Shown here piece after piece: positions 46,636 to 55,034 of a stretch of 64,000 nucleotides of DNA. This DNA comes from Nostoc commune NIES-4072 (lineage in GTDB: Bacteria; Cyanobacteriota; Cyanobacteriia; Cyanobacteriales; Nostocaceae): positions 4,800,456-4,864,455 of the forward strand of contig NZ_BDUD01000001.1 of assembly GCF_003113895.1 (NCBI RefSeq), in the 5' to 3' direction. Within the stretch, counting starts at the first letter, position 1. Every line of letters begins with the position of its first letter. Below the pieces are notes generated by a model. It was given only the letters and a program-made list of their open reading frames with translations, was not told where the DNA came from and ran no database searches. Position numbers and translations under genes: made by a program.

Positions 46636-47628
46636 ATGTCATCGTCTCAAGAATCTCAACAGTCTTTAGTTAGCGTTATTATCCCTACCTATAATAGACC
46701 AGAGTATCTCAAGCAAGCGATCGCTAGCGCTGTTAAACAAAGTTATCAAAATATCGAAATTATTGTTTCTGATAATTGTAGCCCAGAAAATCCTCAAGAA
46801 CTTGTGGCATCTTTTGGTGATTCACGCATCAGATTTTGGCGACATCAGCAAAATGTTGGGATGATTGCTAATCAGCAGCATGGCTTCAAGATGGCGCGAG
46901 GTAAATATGTTGCTAGTCTTCATGATGATGATATCTGGAATGAAGATTTTTTAGCAAAGCTAGTACCACCTTTAGAAGCAAATTCTGAGTTAATTCTTGC
47001 TTTTTGCGACCAATATATCATAGATGCAGATAGCATAATTAATCATGCTGGAACTGAAGAAAATACACGCGGTTATAAGCGAGACAAACTAGCAAAAGGA
47101 ATTCATCAACCTTTTTACAAAATTGGATTGGTAGATAAAAGCATACCTACTGCTGCCTCTTGTGTGATTCGTAATAATATTATCGATTGGGATAGTATGC
47201 CCTCAGAAGTTGGCGGAATGTGGGATTTATATTTAACTTATCTCTGTTGTATATCTGGTTACGGTGCTTACTATTATCCAGAGAGATTGACACGATATCG
47301 TGCCCATGAGCAAACTGATACTATGCTCAGTGGTAGTCGAGATATGCAGGCAAAAATCCGCAAAGCTAAAAGCGAAATGTTTTGTTATCAAGTCTTTATG
47401 GAAGACGTTCGGTTACAGCAATTTAAAAGTTACTTTCAACAGAAATGGTTAGAAGCTAATACAACTTTAGGAATTGGTTTACTACGAAGTGAACAGATAG
47501 CCGCAGCACGCCCTTATTTTTGGCAGGCATTGAATCAACAAAGATTTGATGTGCGAACTATAGCGGCGCTAAGTCTTAGTTTTACTCCGCGTTTTTTCGC
47601 AGACAAATTAATAGAAATCTCTAAATGA
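46636..47628 (+). CDS. GT2-family glycosyltransferase
   Basis: The product is 330 aa. Motifs: VSVIIPTYNRPEYLKQAIAS, EIIVSDNCSPENPQELV, ASLHDDDIWNEDFLAKL (metal-binding DDD). YRAHEQTDTMLSG is the common end of the catalytic domain. The C-terminal 90 residues are helical. RBS AAAGGAAA lies 5 bases before the ATG. It follows the GT4 gene by 59 bp, in the same direction. Confidence 0.92.
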   Translation: MSSSQESQQSLVSVIIPTYNRPEYLKQAIASAVKQSYQNIEIIVSDNCSPENPQELVASFGDSRIRFWRHQQNVGMIANQQHGFKMARGKYVASLHDDDIWNEDFLAKLVPPLEANSELILAFCDQYIIDADSIINHAGTEENTRGYKRDKLAKGIHQPFYKIGLVDKSIPTAASCVIRNNIIDWDSMPSEVGGMWDLYLTYLCCISGYGAYYYPERLTRYRAHEQTDTMLSGSRDMQAKIRKAKSEMFCYQVFMEDVRLQQFKSYFQQKWLEANTTLGIGLLRSEQIAAARPYFWQALNQQRFDVRTIAALSLSFTPRFFADKLIEISK

Positions 47629-47756
47629 TAGAATAATCTTGCCTTAATTGTAGATTTTTTAACGAACCGCAGAGACGCAGAGGGCACAAAGGTAATAAAA
47701 GTAAGAGTTTTACTTTGCGTCTTTGTTTCAGCTTATTTTACCAAGCAAGGTAGTAT

Positions 47757-48959
47757 ATGAAACTTTGTATTGTTACTCATAAAATCAAAAAAGGTGATGG
47801 TCAAGGGCGGGTAAATTACGAAGTAGCTCAAGAAGCAATTCGTCGTGGTCATGAATTGACATTATTGGCTAGTGAAGTCGCATCAGAACTAGAAGATAAT
47901 AGTCAAGTTAATTGGATTTCAATTCCAGTCAAAGGCTATCCGACAGAATTTGTGCGGAATTTCATATTTGCCCAAAAGAGTGCAGATTGGTTACGGCAAC
48001 ATCGCTCTAAGATTGATTTAGTTAAAGTCAATGGCGCAATTAACCTGGCTGCGGCTGATGTAAATGCTGTACATTTTGTCCACAGTTCATGGTTGCGATC
48101 GCCTGTTCATATTTCCCGCAACCGCCGAGATTTGTATGGTTTATATCAATGGCTATTTACGGCTTTTAATGCCCGTTGGGAAAAACAGGCTTTCCAAAAA
48201 GCGCAGGTTGTCGTAGCGGTATCGGAAAAGGTAGCGCAGGAATTAGTTAACATTGGTGTGCCGCGTTCTCGGATTCGTGTAATTGTCAATGGCGTTGATT
48301 TAGAAGAGTTTGCCCCTGGTGCAAGCGACCGCCAAAAATTAGGTTTACCGGAGAATGTCACCTTAGCATTGTTCGCCGGAGATATCCGCACACCTAGAAA
48401 GAACTTAGATACGGTGCTGCACGCCTTAGCGAAAGTTCCAGATTTACATTTAGTAGTGGTGGGACACACCCAAGGTAGTCCTTTCCCAGAATTAGCAGCA
48501 TCTTTAGGGTTAAGCGATCGCGTGCATTTTGTGGGATTTCGCCGTGATATCCCCCAAATTATGCAAGCAGTAGATTTATTTGTTTTTCCTTCCCGATACG
48601 AAGCTTGCAGCCTCGTATTGTTAGAAGCACTTTCTTCAGGATTGCCTGTAATTACTGCCACAGCTACCGGAGGCGGAGAGTTGGTGACACCAGAATGTGG
48701 CATCGTCTTATCCGACTCAGATGATATTGATGCTTTGGCTGTGGCGTTGATGTCCTTGGTGAGCGATCGCGCCCTCATACAGCAAATGGGCAAAGCAGCT
48801 CGCTCTGTGGCAGAAAAACATAGCTGGACTACTATGGCACAAACTTATGTGGATCTATTCGAGGAGTTAAGCAATAATGCGGAACACCGTTCTGATACCG
48901 ACTTATCGCCGTCCACAAGACCTATCACGCTGCCTTTTGGCGCTACAGGAGCAAACTAA
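47757..48959 (+). CDS. GT4-type glycosyltransferase
   Basis: The product is 400 aa. It opens LCIVTHKIKKGDGQGRVNYE and has FVHSSWLRSP, SRIRVIVNGVDLEEFAPG, LFAGDIRTPRKNLDTVLHAL, LVVVGHTQGSPFPEL and the donor loop FVFPSRYEACSLVLLEALSS. The expected fold ends near residue 373 (YVDLFEELSN). The last 27 residues (NAEHRSDTDLSPSTRPITLP and on) overlap the next gene in another frame and look unrelated to the family, so the original stop may have been lost. Confidence 0.9.
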   Translation: MKLCIVTHKIKKGDGQGRVNYEVAQEAIRRGHELTLLASEVASELEDNSQVNWISIPVKGYPTEFVRNFIFAQKSADWLRQHRSKIDLVKVNGAINLAAADVNAVHFVHSSWLRSPVHISRNRRDLYGLYQWLFTAFNARWEKQAFQKAQVVVAVSEKVAQELVNIGVPRSRIRVIVNGVDLEEFAPGASDRQKLGLPENVTLALFAGDIRTPRKNLDTVLHALAKVPDLHLVVVGHTQGSPFPELAASLGLSDRVHFVGFRRDIPQIMQAVDLFVFPSRYEACSLVLLEALSSGLPVITATATGGGELVTPECGIVLSDSDDIDALAVALMSLVSDRALIQQMGKAARSVAEKHSWTTMAQTYVDLFEELSNNAEHRSDTDLSPSTRPITLPFGATGAN

Positions 48960-49803
48960 ACCCGTTGATCAGGTGATAGTAGTTGTCCGTGACACGGATG
49001 CAGAAACTTGGGAATTCTTGGCGCAATTAAACGCGCCCAATTTGCCATTGCATACTGTGAAAGTCACACAACCGGGAGTAGTAGCTGCCCTCAACGCCGG
49101 ACTAGCAGCAGTGGAGGGTGATATCGTTTCCATTACTGATGATGATGCTGCACCTCACCCAGATTGGTTAGAGCGCATCGCCGCTTACTTTACCTGTGAT
49201 AGCCATCTCGGCGGACTGGGAGGGCGTGATTGGATATACCACGGCAGCAAATTAGAAGACGAATCCCGCCCAGTAGTGGGACAGTTGCAGTGGTTTGGCC
49301 GAGTGATTGGCAACCATCACCTGGGAGTAGGAGAACCCCGCGAAGTCGATATTCTCAAGGGCGTAAACATGAGTTTTCGTACCCAAGCAATTGGACAACT
49401 GCGCTTTGACGAGCGGATGCGCGGTACTGGAGCGCAGGTACATTTTGAAATGGCATTCACTCTGACATTAAAACGGGCTGGTTGGAAGATAATTTACGAT
49501 CCTAATGTTGCTGTAGATCACTATCCGGCACAACGTTTTGATGAAGATCAGCGAAATAATTTTAACGAAATTGCCTTTATTAATTTAGTCCATAATGAAA
49601 CCTTAGTTTTATTAGAGCATTTGCCATTTATCCGCCGAATTATATTTTTATTATGGGCAGTATTTGTGGGTACATGCGATAGCTTGGGTTTCGTCCAATG
49701 GCTGAGATTTTTACCTAGCCAAGGGCAGTTGGCAGGGAAAAAATTACTGGCATCTTGGCGGGGACGTTGGCAAGGATATAAACAATTTGTCATTGGTCAT
49801 TAG
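48877..49803 (+). CDS. GT2-family glycosyltransferase
   Basis: The product is 308 aa. GAGGAG at 48861-48866 places the start at the ATG at 48877. That start is required, since the first motif (NTVLIPTYRRPQDLSRCLLA) follows at once. It overlaps the preceding gene by 83 bp. VSITDDDAAPHPDWLERIAA gives the metal site, and VDILKGVNMSFRTQAIGQLR with RGTGAQVHFEMAFTLTLKRA the acceptor region. A C-terminal helix (FIRRIIFLLWAVFVGTCDSL) may lie in the membrane. The last codons are part of a heptanucleotide repeat. Confidence 0.92.
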   Translation: MRNTVLIPTYRRPQDLSRCLLALQEQTKPVDQVIVVVRDTDAETWEFLAQLNAPNLPLHTVKVTQPGVVAALNAGLAAVEGDIVSITDDDAAPHPDWLERIAAYFTCDSHLGGLGGRDWIYHGSKLEDESRPVVGQLQWFGRVIGNHHLGVGEPREVDILKGVNMSFRTQAIGQLRFDERMRGTGAQVHFEMAFTLTLKRAGWKIIYDPNVAVDHYPAQRFDEDQRNNFNEIAFINLVHNETLVLLEHLPFIRRIIFLLWAVFVGTCDSLGFVQWLRFLPSQGQLAGKKLLASWRGRWQGYKQFVIGH

Positions 49804-49823
49804 TCATTTGTCATTGGTCATTG
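49789..49823 (+). repeat. Heptanucleotide repeat GTCATTN x 5
   Basis: Five units (GTCATTG, GTCATTA, GTCATTT, GTCATTG, GTCATTG) cross the stop codon of the GT2 gene, encoding its final VIGH. The repeat can thus alter the C-terminus if units are gained or lost. Confidence 0.85.
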
Positions 49824-49879
49824 CAGACTGATTATTCCATTTGGGATTTTTTATGTGTAAATCTAAAATCTAAAATTGA

Positions 49880-51313
49880 ATGAATTCTAGACAGATACTT
49901 TTCAATAGTTTTTTACAAGAAAGCTATTCTCCCGAAGAGCGATCGCAACAGGGTTGGATGGCGATCGCAGGCTTTATATTACTAACTGTAGTTTGCTATT
50001 TTGCTGGTGCGACTGCTGCATTGCGCCTAATTTATCCGGTGATGGCTTTAGTAGTAGCCATATTTTTATACTTGCGGCATCCCATTCTCTACATCAGCTT
50101 TACTTGGTGGATCTGGTTTCTCACGCCCTTAGCTACCCGCTTGGTTGACTATCGCGTGGGCTGGGACGCTACCCGTCAGATGCTTATAGCACCATACTTG
50201 GTAGTATTTGTAACTATTGCAACATTCTTGCGACACTTTCCCCGCGCCTCACGTCAAGGGGGCTTGCCGTTTGTTTTGGCTTTTATCGGAGTCTTCTATG
50301 GCTTTCTAATCGGTCTGATTTATAACCCACCAATCCCTGTAGCACGTGGGCTGATGGATTGGCTTAGTCCGATTATTTTCGCTTTTCACTTATTTATCAA
50401 CTGGCGAGATTATCCCAGCTATCGCCAGAATATTCAGCGAACATTTCTCTGGTCTGTGTTAATTTTAGGAGCTTATGGCGTATATCAATTTGTGGTAGCT
50501 CCTGAGTGGGATAGGTACTGGCTCATCCAATCAAAACTATTCATGAGTTCTGGAAACCCTGTACCTTTCGGAATGCGCGTCTGGAGTACATTGCACTCAG
50601 TCGGCCCCTTTGGTTCCGTCATGCAAGCTGGGTTGCTCTTGTTATTTACTAGTTCAGGAAACTTAATTTTTCCTGCTTCAGTTGTTGGTTACTTGTCCTT
50701 CCTGTTGACACAAGCACGTACTAATTGGGGAGGCTGGTTATTAGGAATAATTATGATCGTGGGTTCAGTCAAAACCCGCATTCAAATGCGCTTAATCATC
50801 ATAATTGTGGTGATGGCAATTTGTGTTGTGCCATTGACAACCATTGAACCAATTGCTGGTGTTGTAGCAGCCCGTTTGGAAACATTTTCTAACCTTGAAG
50901 AAGATAACAGTTTTAAAGATAGATCGGGAAGTTACGATAAAAACCTTGGTTTAGCCCTTTCTAATGGTCTAGGTAATGGCTTAGGAAATATTTGGAAAGT
51001 TAACGAAAAAACTGGACAAATCGAAGTAGTGGTTATTGATAGTGGCATTTTAGATATGTTTTTTACCCTTGGTTGGTTTGGAGCCATCTTTTATATGGGT
51101 GGATTAATTTTTTTAATTATCAGTGTCAGCAGTTATGGTGAAGGTCGTTTTGATAGTTTTATTAGTGCTGCCCGCGCTATTGGTATCAGTTCTTCCACAC
51201 AGCTAATTATCGGTAGCGGCATGTTAAGTGTGGCAGGGATGATTCTTTGGGGATTTTTAGCTATGGCTATGGCAGGACACAAGTATTATCAACATCAAAA
51301 GAATTATGAATAA
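49880..51313 (+). CDS. O-antigen ligase/polymerase-like membrane protein (Wzy/WaaL family)
   Basis: The product is 477 aa with about ten or eleven membrane helices, from MAIAGFILLTVVCYFAGATA (about 27-46) to LIIGSGMLSVAGMILWGFLA near the end. A large periplasmic loop (about 300-385) contains LETFSNLEEDNSFKDRSGSY, with the Arg-rich site typical of Wzy/WaaL proteins. In the pathway it should polymerise or ligate repeat units after HepA moves them. It is placed between two glycosyltransferase genes. Confidence 0.9.
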   Translation: MNSRQILFNSFLQESYSPEERSQQGWMAIAGFILLTVVCYFAGATAALRLIYPVMALVVAIFLYLRHPILYISFTWWIWFLTPLATRLVDYRVGWDATRQMLIAPYLVVFVTIATFLRHFPRASRQGGLPFVLAFIGVFYGFLIGLIYNPPIPVARGLMDWLSPIIFAFHLFINWRDYPSYRQNIQRTFLWSVLILGAYGVYQFVVAPEWDRYWLIQSKLFMSSGNPVPFGMRVWSTLHSVGPFGSVMQAGLLLLFTSSGNLIFPASVVGYLSFLLTQARTNWGGWLLGIIMIVGSVKTRIQMRLIIIIVVMAICVVPLTTIEPIAGVVAARLETFSNLEEDNSFKDRSGSYDKNLGLALSNGLGNGLGNIWKVNEKTGQIEVVVIDSGILDMFFTLGWFGAIFYMGGLIFLIISVSSYGEGRFDSFISAARAIGISSSTQLIIGSGMLSVAGMILWGFLAMAMAGHKYYQHQKNYE

Positions 51314-51398
51314 ACACGAAAATATTTGACTGGATGCAAATTATTTTTTGTAGTTAGTTAAAAACAAAATCTTACAACTTAAATAGGGCTAATATATT

Positions 51399-52511
51399 AT
51401 GAAAGCAATTATTGTAATGCCACTGGCCGAGCAACGAGGTGGCGGTGAAATGATGCTTTGGGATTTGGTACAGCAAGGGCGTAATGCTGGTGTTGAGTGG
51501 CTGGTGATATTTTTAGAAGACGGCCCGATGGTTGAGCAAGTAAAGTCCCTTGGTATTGATGCGCGAGTTGTGGAAAGTGGACGTTTACGCCAAATCTACC
51601 GTTTTATTGCTGCCGTTTTTCGGATAGCTGCGATCGCCCGCCGCGAACGTGCAGATATAATTGTCAATTGGATGTGGATTACGCATATATCTGGAGGTTT
51701 GGCGGCGATGCTGGCGGGCTTACCTGCTGTATGGTATCAGCTAGAAGTGCCTAGCGATAAAACTTGGTTGGTACGAATCGCTACTTTAATCCCAGCGCGT
51801 GCAATTATCACCCTCTCCCAAGATGGCAAGCAAGCACAGGCAGAGATTTGGCCCCACAGACCAACACCTTTAGTTTATCCTGGTGTTGCATTAGACCGAT
51901 TTGAGCCTAATGCTTTGCCGTCTCCAGAAGAAGCACGGCGAAAACTAGGCTTACCTTTACACGGGCCGTTAATTGGAATTGTTGGGCGATTGCAACGATG
52001 GAAGGGAATGCACGTATTGGTGCAAGCGATGCCAAAAATTTTACAGAAGTATCCTGATGCTCATTGTGTAGTGGTTGGCGGTAAGCACGATTTAGAACCA
52101 GATTATGAGGATTTTTTAAAAGCTGAAATCGCCTCCTTGGGCTTGAAAGAGCAAGTAATTATGGCTGGTTTACAGCGTAATATTCCAGAGTGGGTGCAGG
52201 CGATGGATGTATTCGTTCATGCCTCGGATAAAGAACCCTTTGGAATTGTGATTATTGAAGCGATGGCGCTGGGTAAACCTGTGATTGCTGGTGATGCAGG
52301 CGGCCCGACAGAGATTATTACCGATGGCATGAATGGATTATTAACACCTTACGGTGATGCAGAGAAGTTAGCGATCGCAATTCTCCGCTATCTTGACGAG
52401 CAAGAGTTTGCCCAAAGTGCCGGAGTAGCCGCCAGGCAACGCGCTCTCGATTTCTCAACGCAGAATTATGCTCAAAACTTTATTAGTGTACTTCGTTCTG
52501 CTAAAGCTTGA
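51399..52511 (+). CDS. GT4-type glycosyltransferase
   Basis: The product is 370 aa. It has KAIIVMPLAEQRGGGEMMLW, IVNWMWITHISGGLAAML, LVYPGVALDRFEPNALPSPE, IGIVGRLQRWKGMHVLVQAM, HCVVVGGKHDLEPDYEDFL and VFVHASDKEPFGIVIIEAMA followed by GDAGGPTEIITDGMNG. All donor-binding parts are complete. It is the last gene of the island on this strand. After it the gene content changes to decayed genes on the other strand. Confidence 0.94.
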   Translation: MKAIIVMPLAEQRGGGEMMLWDLVQQGRNAGVEWLVIFLEDGPMVEQVKSLGIDARVVESGRLRQIYRFIAAVFRIAAIARRERADIIVNWMWITHISGGLAAMLAGLPAVWYQLEVPSDKTWLVRIATLIPARAIITLSQDGKQAQAEIWPHRPTPLVYPGVALDRFEPNALPSPEEARRKLGLPLHGPLIGIVGRLQRWKGMHVLVQAMPKILQKYPDAHCVVVGGKHDLEPDYEDFLKAEIASLGLKEQVIMAGLQRNIPEWVQAMDVFVHASDKEPFGIVIIEAMALGKPVIAGDAGGPTEIITDGMNGLLTPYGDAEKLAIAILRYLDEQEFAQSAGVAARQRALDFSTQNYAQNFISVLRSAKA

Positions 52512-52629
52512 TCCTCCCTCACTCTCCTTAAAAAGGAGAGAATTTAAAACCTCGTTTTCAGCCTCTGGATAGATGATTCTTAAACAGTGCAGCAATGTTT
52601 TGTTAGCCCTCATAGAACTAAACGTACCT

Positions 52630-53264
52630 CTAATTCACTCTAGTTGCCATACGCTCTCCTCCACCCCGATCTAGTCCACCTTGATGTAGTATTACACCTG
52701 ATGCCTTGCCTGTCTCATCTACTAAGAATGTGCGTTGAGCGTTCACCTGACGTAAACTCTAGTGGTTCACCACTAAACCGGGCAATCAAATTATCTAAGG
52801 TTACTTTGATTTTCGTTATCTGCTCGAAGTTATCAAGTTCATTAAAGTTAGGAATCCCTGAAGTGTGATTGAGGAGTTGATGGATGCTAATTTGCTCGCC
52901 GTTAGGGTAGTCGGGCAAATAAGTTGAAATCTTTTGATGCACCGATAGCAAACCTTGCTCCTGAAGTTGCAGAATTGCTGTCGCGGTGAACTGCTTGGTA
53001 ATGGAACCGATGCGAAACTTTGTCTTTTGTGTATTGGGAACATCATGTTCCAGGTTAGCCATGCCGTAGCCTGCACTCAACAGTATTTCACCTGCACGGG
53101 CAACCAATACCGATCCCATGAAGTAGCGATTTGCCAGACATGCTTGAAGATAAGCTGTCATCTTTTGCCCCGCGTCTAGCAAACTCAACAGCTGTGATCC
53201 GTCCGATACCACTGGAGGCTCCAACGACGGAAACGACTTGTTGATTGATTGGCTTTAATTTCAT
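52630..53264 (-). pseudogene. Chimeric pseudogene: SDR start joined to an internally deleted serine hydrolase
   Basis: From the ATG at 53264, preceded by TAAGGAG, the first 34 codons read KPINQQVVSVVGASSGIGR and VEFARRGAK, the head of a short-chain dehydrogenase. Near 53170 this runs, out of frame, into a class C beta-lactamase-like hydrolase (YLQACLANRYFMGSVLVARA, SITK with catalytic Ser/Lys, LLNHTSGIPN). After EPLEFTSGERS the middle (with the Tyr motif) is missing, and a third frame gives the native tail FLVDETGKASGVILHQGG ending at 52630. So two deletions and two frame changes are visible. Confidence 0.85.
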
Positions 53265-53326
53265 AAGTGATACTCCTTAAAAAAAATGGGGATTCGGGAT
53301 TAAAACAATTGTTTCCCAGCCCCTAA

Positions 53327-53465
53327 TCAAAGGTGATAAGCAAGAAACTGGTTCAATGCGTCAGTAAATAATTCAGGACGCTCGACTTGGGGTAAGTGCC
53401 CACAATTGGGTATCAAAGCTAAGTGACTGCATCTTGCGCTTGGTAATTCGGCAAAACTAGGTCAT
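53327..53465 (-). pseudogene. C-terminal remnant of an alpha/beta hydrolase
   Basis: One frame ends LALIPNCGHLPQVERPELFT followed by DALNQFLAYHL and a stop. This is the usual tail with the catalytic His (CGHLPQVERP) of alpha/beta-hydrolase enzymes. In-frame stops precede it and there is no body of the gene. Confidence 0.8.
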
Positions 53466-53720
53466 TTTGCCGCTTTTCAAACCCCATGTTCACAGTTACT
53501 CCTTTCGATTATTTCGATAGACTCGTGCATCGTTTTTTGATAACATCTTGGATGAGAAAAATGAAAGTTCAAGCCTTAGAAAAATATGGCAGTGCTTTTA
53601 CCCAAATAAGGGTTTTTCAGAAACTAAAAGCACTACCATATATTTTGCTGAGGCTCATATTATATCTGAAATTATTCAATGTCATCAAAAAACAAGAATA
53701 TCCTGCTTCAATTAATCCGA

Positions 53721-53897
53721 TTAAAACCGAATAAGCCCATAATAAGCACTTACAGCAGCTAGGATAATTGTTATAACTCCCAAAGTTGTGCTAAGTAGAA
53801 ATTGCACAGAGGTTTTTTTATTGAGAGCTTCTTTACTTCCACCTTCAAGTATCGTGCGTTCGGTGTTGTTAGAATTGGTTACGTTGTCAGTTGTCAT
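53721..53897 (-). CDS. Small single-pass membrane protein (58 aa)
   Basis: ATG at 53897. A polar, Asn/Thr-rich N-terminus (TTDNVTNSNNTERTILEGG) is followed by a hydrophobic helix (VQFLLSTTLGVITIILAAVS, about 31-50) and the end AYYGLIRF. It has protein-like composition and stands near a truncated Hlip gene, but I know no family. Small thylakoid proteins often look like this; that is only a guess. Confidence 0.5.
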   Translation of the reverse strand: MTTDNVTNSNNTERTILEGGSKEALNKKTSVQFLLSTTLGVITIILAAVSAYYGLIRF

Positions 53898-54138
53898 GGT
53901 TCTTATCTTGTTTGATTATTTATTACAATTTCGCCTTTAGTCCTAAAAATTACATCTAGCTTTAGGATTAACAAAAAAGGTAGAAATAAGTAGATGTAAT
54001 TAAATCTGACTTTCATTCCCTTGATTACAAATCGGCAGATCAAGCTTCTTGTGAACTCTTTCTAGAAACTGTTGTTGTTCGGGCTACTAAGTTTTTCTTT
54101 ATTGATTTCCCCAAGGAGGGATAAATATAAGCGAAGAT

Positions 54139-54315
54139 TTAGCGAACCAAGTGGAGTACATCACGTACTAAACTATAGCCAGCCAAATCCCAAAGTACGT
54201 AAGAAACAAAGCCAATCATCGCTAAACGCCCATTCCACAACTCTTGTTGGGGATTCCACCCAATAATCCAAGCATTGCGATCGACACCGTTATAGGCTTT
54301 AACTTCAGTAGATAA
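54139..54315 (-). pseudogene. High-light-inducible protein (Hlip), N-terminally truncated
   Basis: The frame carries STEVKAYNGVDRNAWIIGWN, then PQQELWNGRLAMIGFVSYVL and WDLAGYSLVRDVLHLVR, which are the chlorophyll-binding ExxNGRxAMIGF signature and the normal C-terminus of Hlip/Scp proteins. It is stopped by TAA directly upstream, with no ATG, GTG or TTG at a usable place, so the N-terminus is missing. The broken MITE copy lies 40 bp upstream, so element insertion may have caused the loss. Confidence 0.8.
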
Positions 54316-54353
54316 TTAGACTTGTCGCTTTATAAAAAATTCCTGTCCTATGG

Positions 54354-54414
54354 CAATACAATTCAGACAAGACCAAAACACTTGTAGAGACGGCGATTTA
54401 TCGCGTCTCGAAAA
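54354..54414 (-). mobile_element. Truncated second copy of the 100-bp MITE
   Basis: It starts with the terminal CAATACAATTCAG and agrees with the reverse complement of the 13.9 kb element over about 61 bp with two or three mismatches, through the palindromic core to GTCTCGAAAAC. There the match stops and array C begins, so the second terminal repeat is gone. Confidence 0.85.
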
Positions 54415-54415
54415 C

Positions 54416-54562
54416 CTCGTTATGCCATTGCATCGACTCGTTATGCCATTGCATCGACCCGTTATGCCATTGCATCGACTCGTTATGCCATTGCATCGAC
54501 CCGTTATGCCATTGCATCGACTCGTTATGCCATTGCATCGACTCGTTATGCCATTGCATTGA
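54416..54562. repeat. Tandem array C: 7 x 21 bp
   Basis: The units are CYCGTTATGCC followed by ATTGCATCGA, seven in a row, with CTC or CCC at the start and one T in the last copy: again only C/T transitions. One side abuts the truncated MITE, the other a cut-off CrtO-like gene, whose open frame runs into the array as SMQWHNE heptapeptides. It has no sequence similarity to arrays A or B except the 21-bp period. Confidence 0.95.
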
Positions 54563-54579
54563 CCTGCAATGCCAATAAA

Positions 54580-54847
54580 CTTGTAAAAAAAGATATTCCA
54601 AGCCGTACTTATGCAGTTCCAACTCTTGGATGACTGGCCCTAAGAAAATAAACAGATGGTTAATCGCGCAAGGACTAAATTTAAAACCAGGTGCTTCATC
54701 AGGCATAAGTTCTTCAGTTGTAGAACCGCCGCCGGGGAGCGATCGCCCTTCCAATAACAGAACGCTGTAACCAGGTTTTAGCAGGTAGCCAGCACAAACT
54801 AAGCCATTATGACCAGCGCCAATAATTACAACGTCATACGATTCCAT
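54580..54847 (-). pseudogene. N-terminal fragment of a CrtO-like FAD enzyme
   Basis: From the ATG at 54847: YDVVIIGAGHNGLVCAGYLL (dinucleotide-binding GxGxxG), LLLEGRSLPGGGSTTEELMP, EAPGFKFSPCAINHLFIFLG and ELELHKYGLEYL. This is the first 85 or so residues of CrtO-type beta-carotene ketolase or a related phytoene-desaturase-family protein, normally more than 500 aa. The rest is absent, replaced by array C. Not functional. Confidence 0.85.
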
Positions 54848-55034
54848 GAGTACATTGTGAGGATTAAAGTATATTCCCCGATATTAGAAAGTGCTGAAGA
54901 TATCTAAATCTTTCGTGGGTTATAGAATATTTATATATCTAGTAGTAGTGTTTTTATCACCAAGAAGTAAATTTATTTTTAACCAACTTTATTGTATGAA
55001 CCAAGAAACACTATAAATAAATCCAAATTTTATA

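Noticed and set aside
48146..48793. 215-codon - strand frame inside a glycosyltransferase gene
   Set aside because: The + strand frame has all GT4 motifs. The - strand product has no protein character.
53486..53734. 82-codon + strand frame
   Set aside because: It runs against the orientation of all remnants here, overlaps the end of the small membrane protein gene, and has no recognisable feature. It is kept only as a remote possibility.
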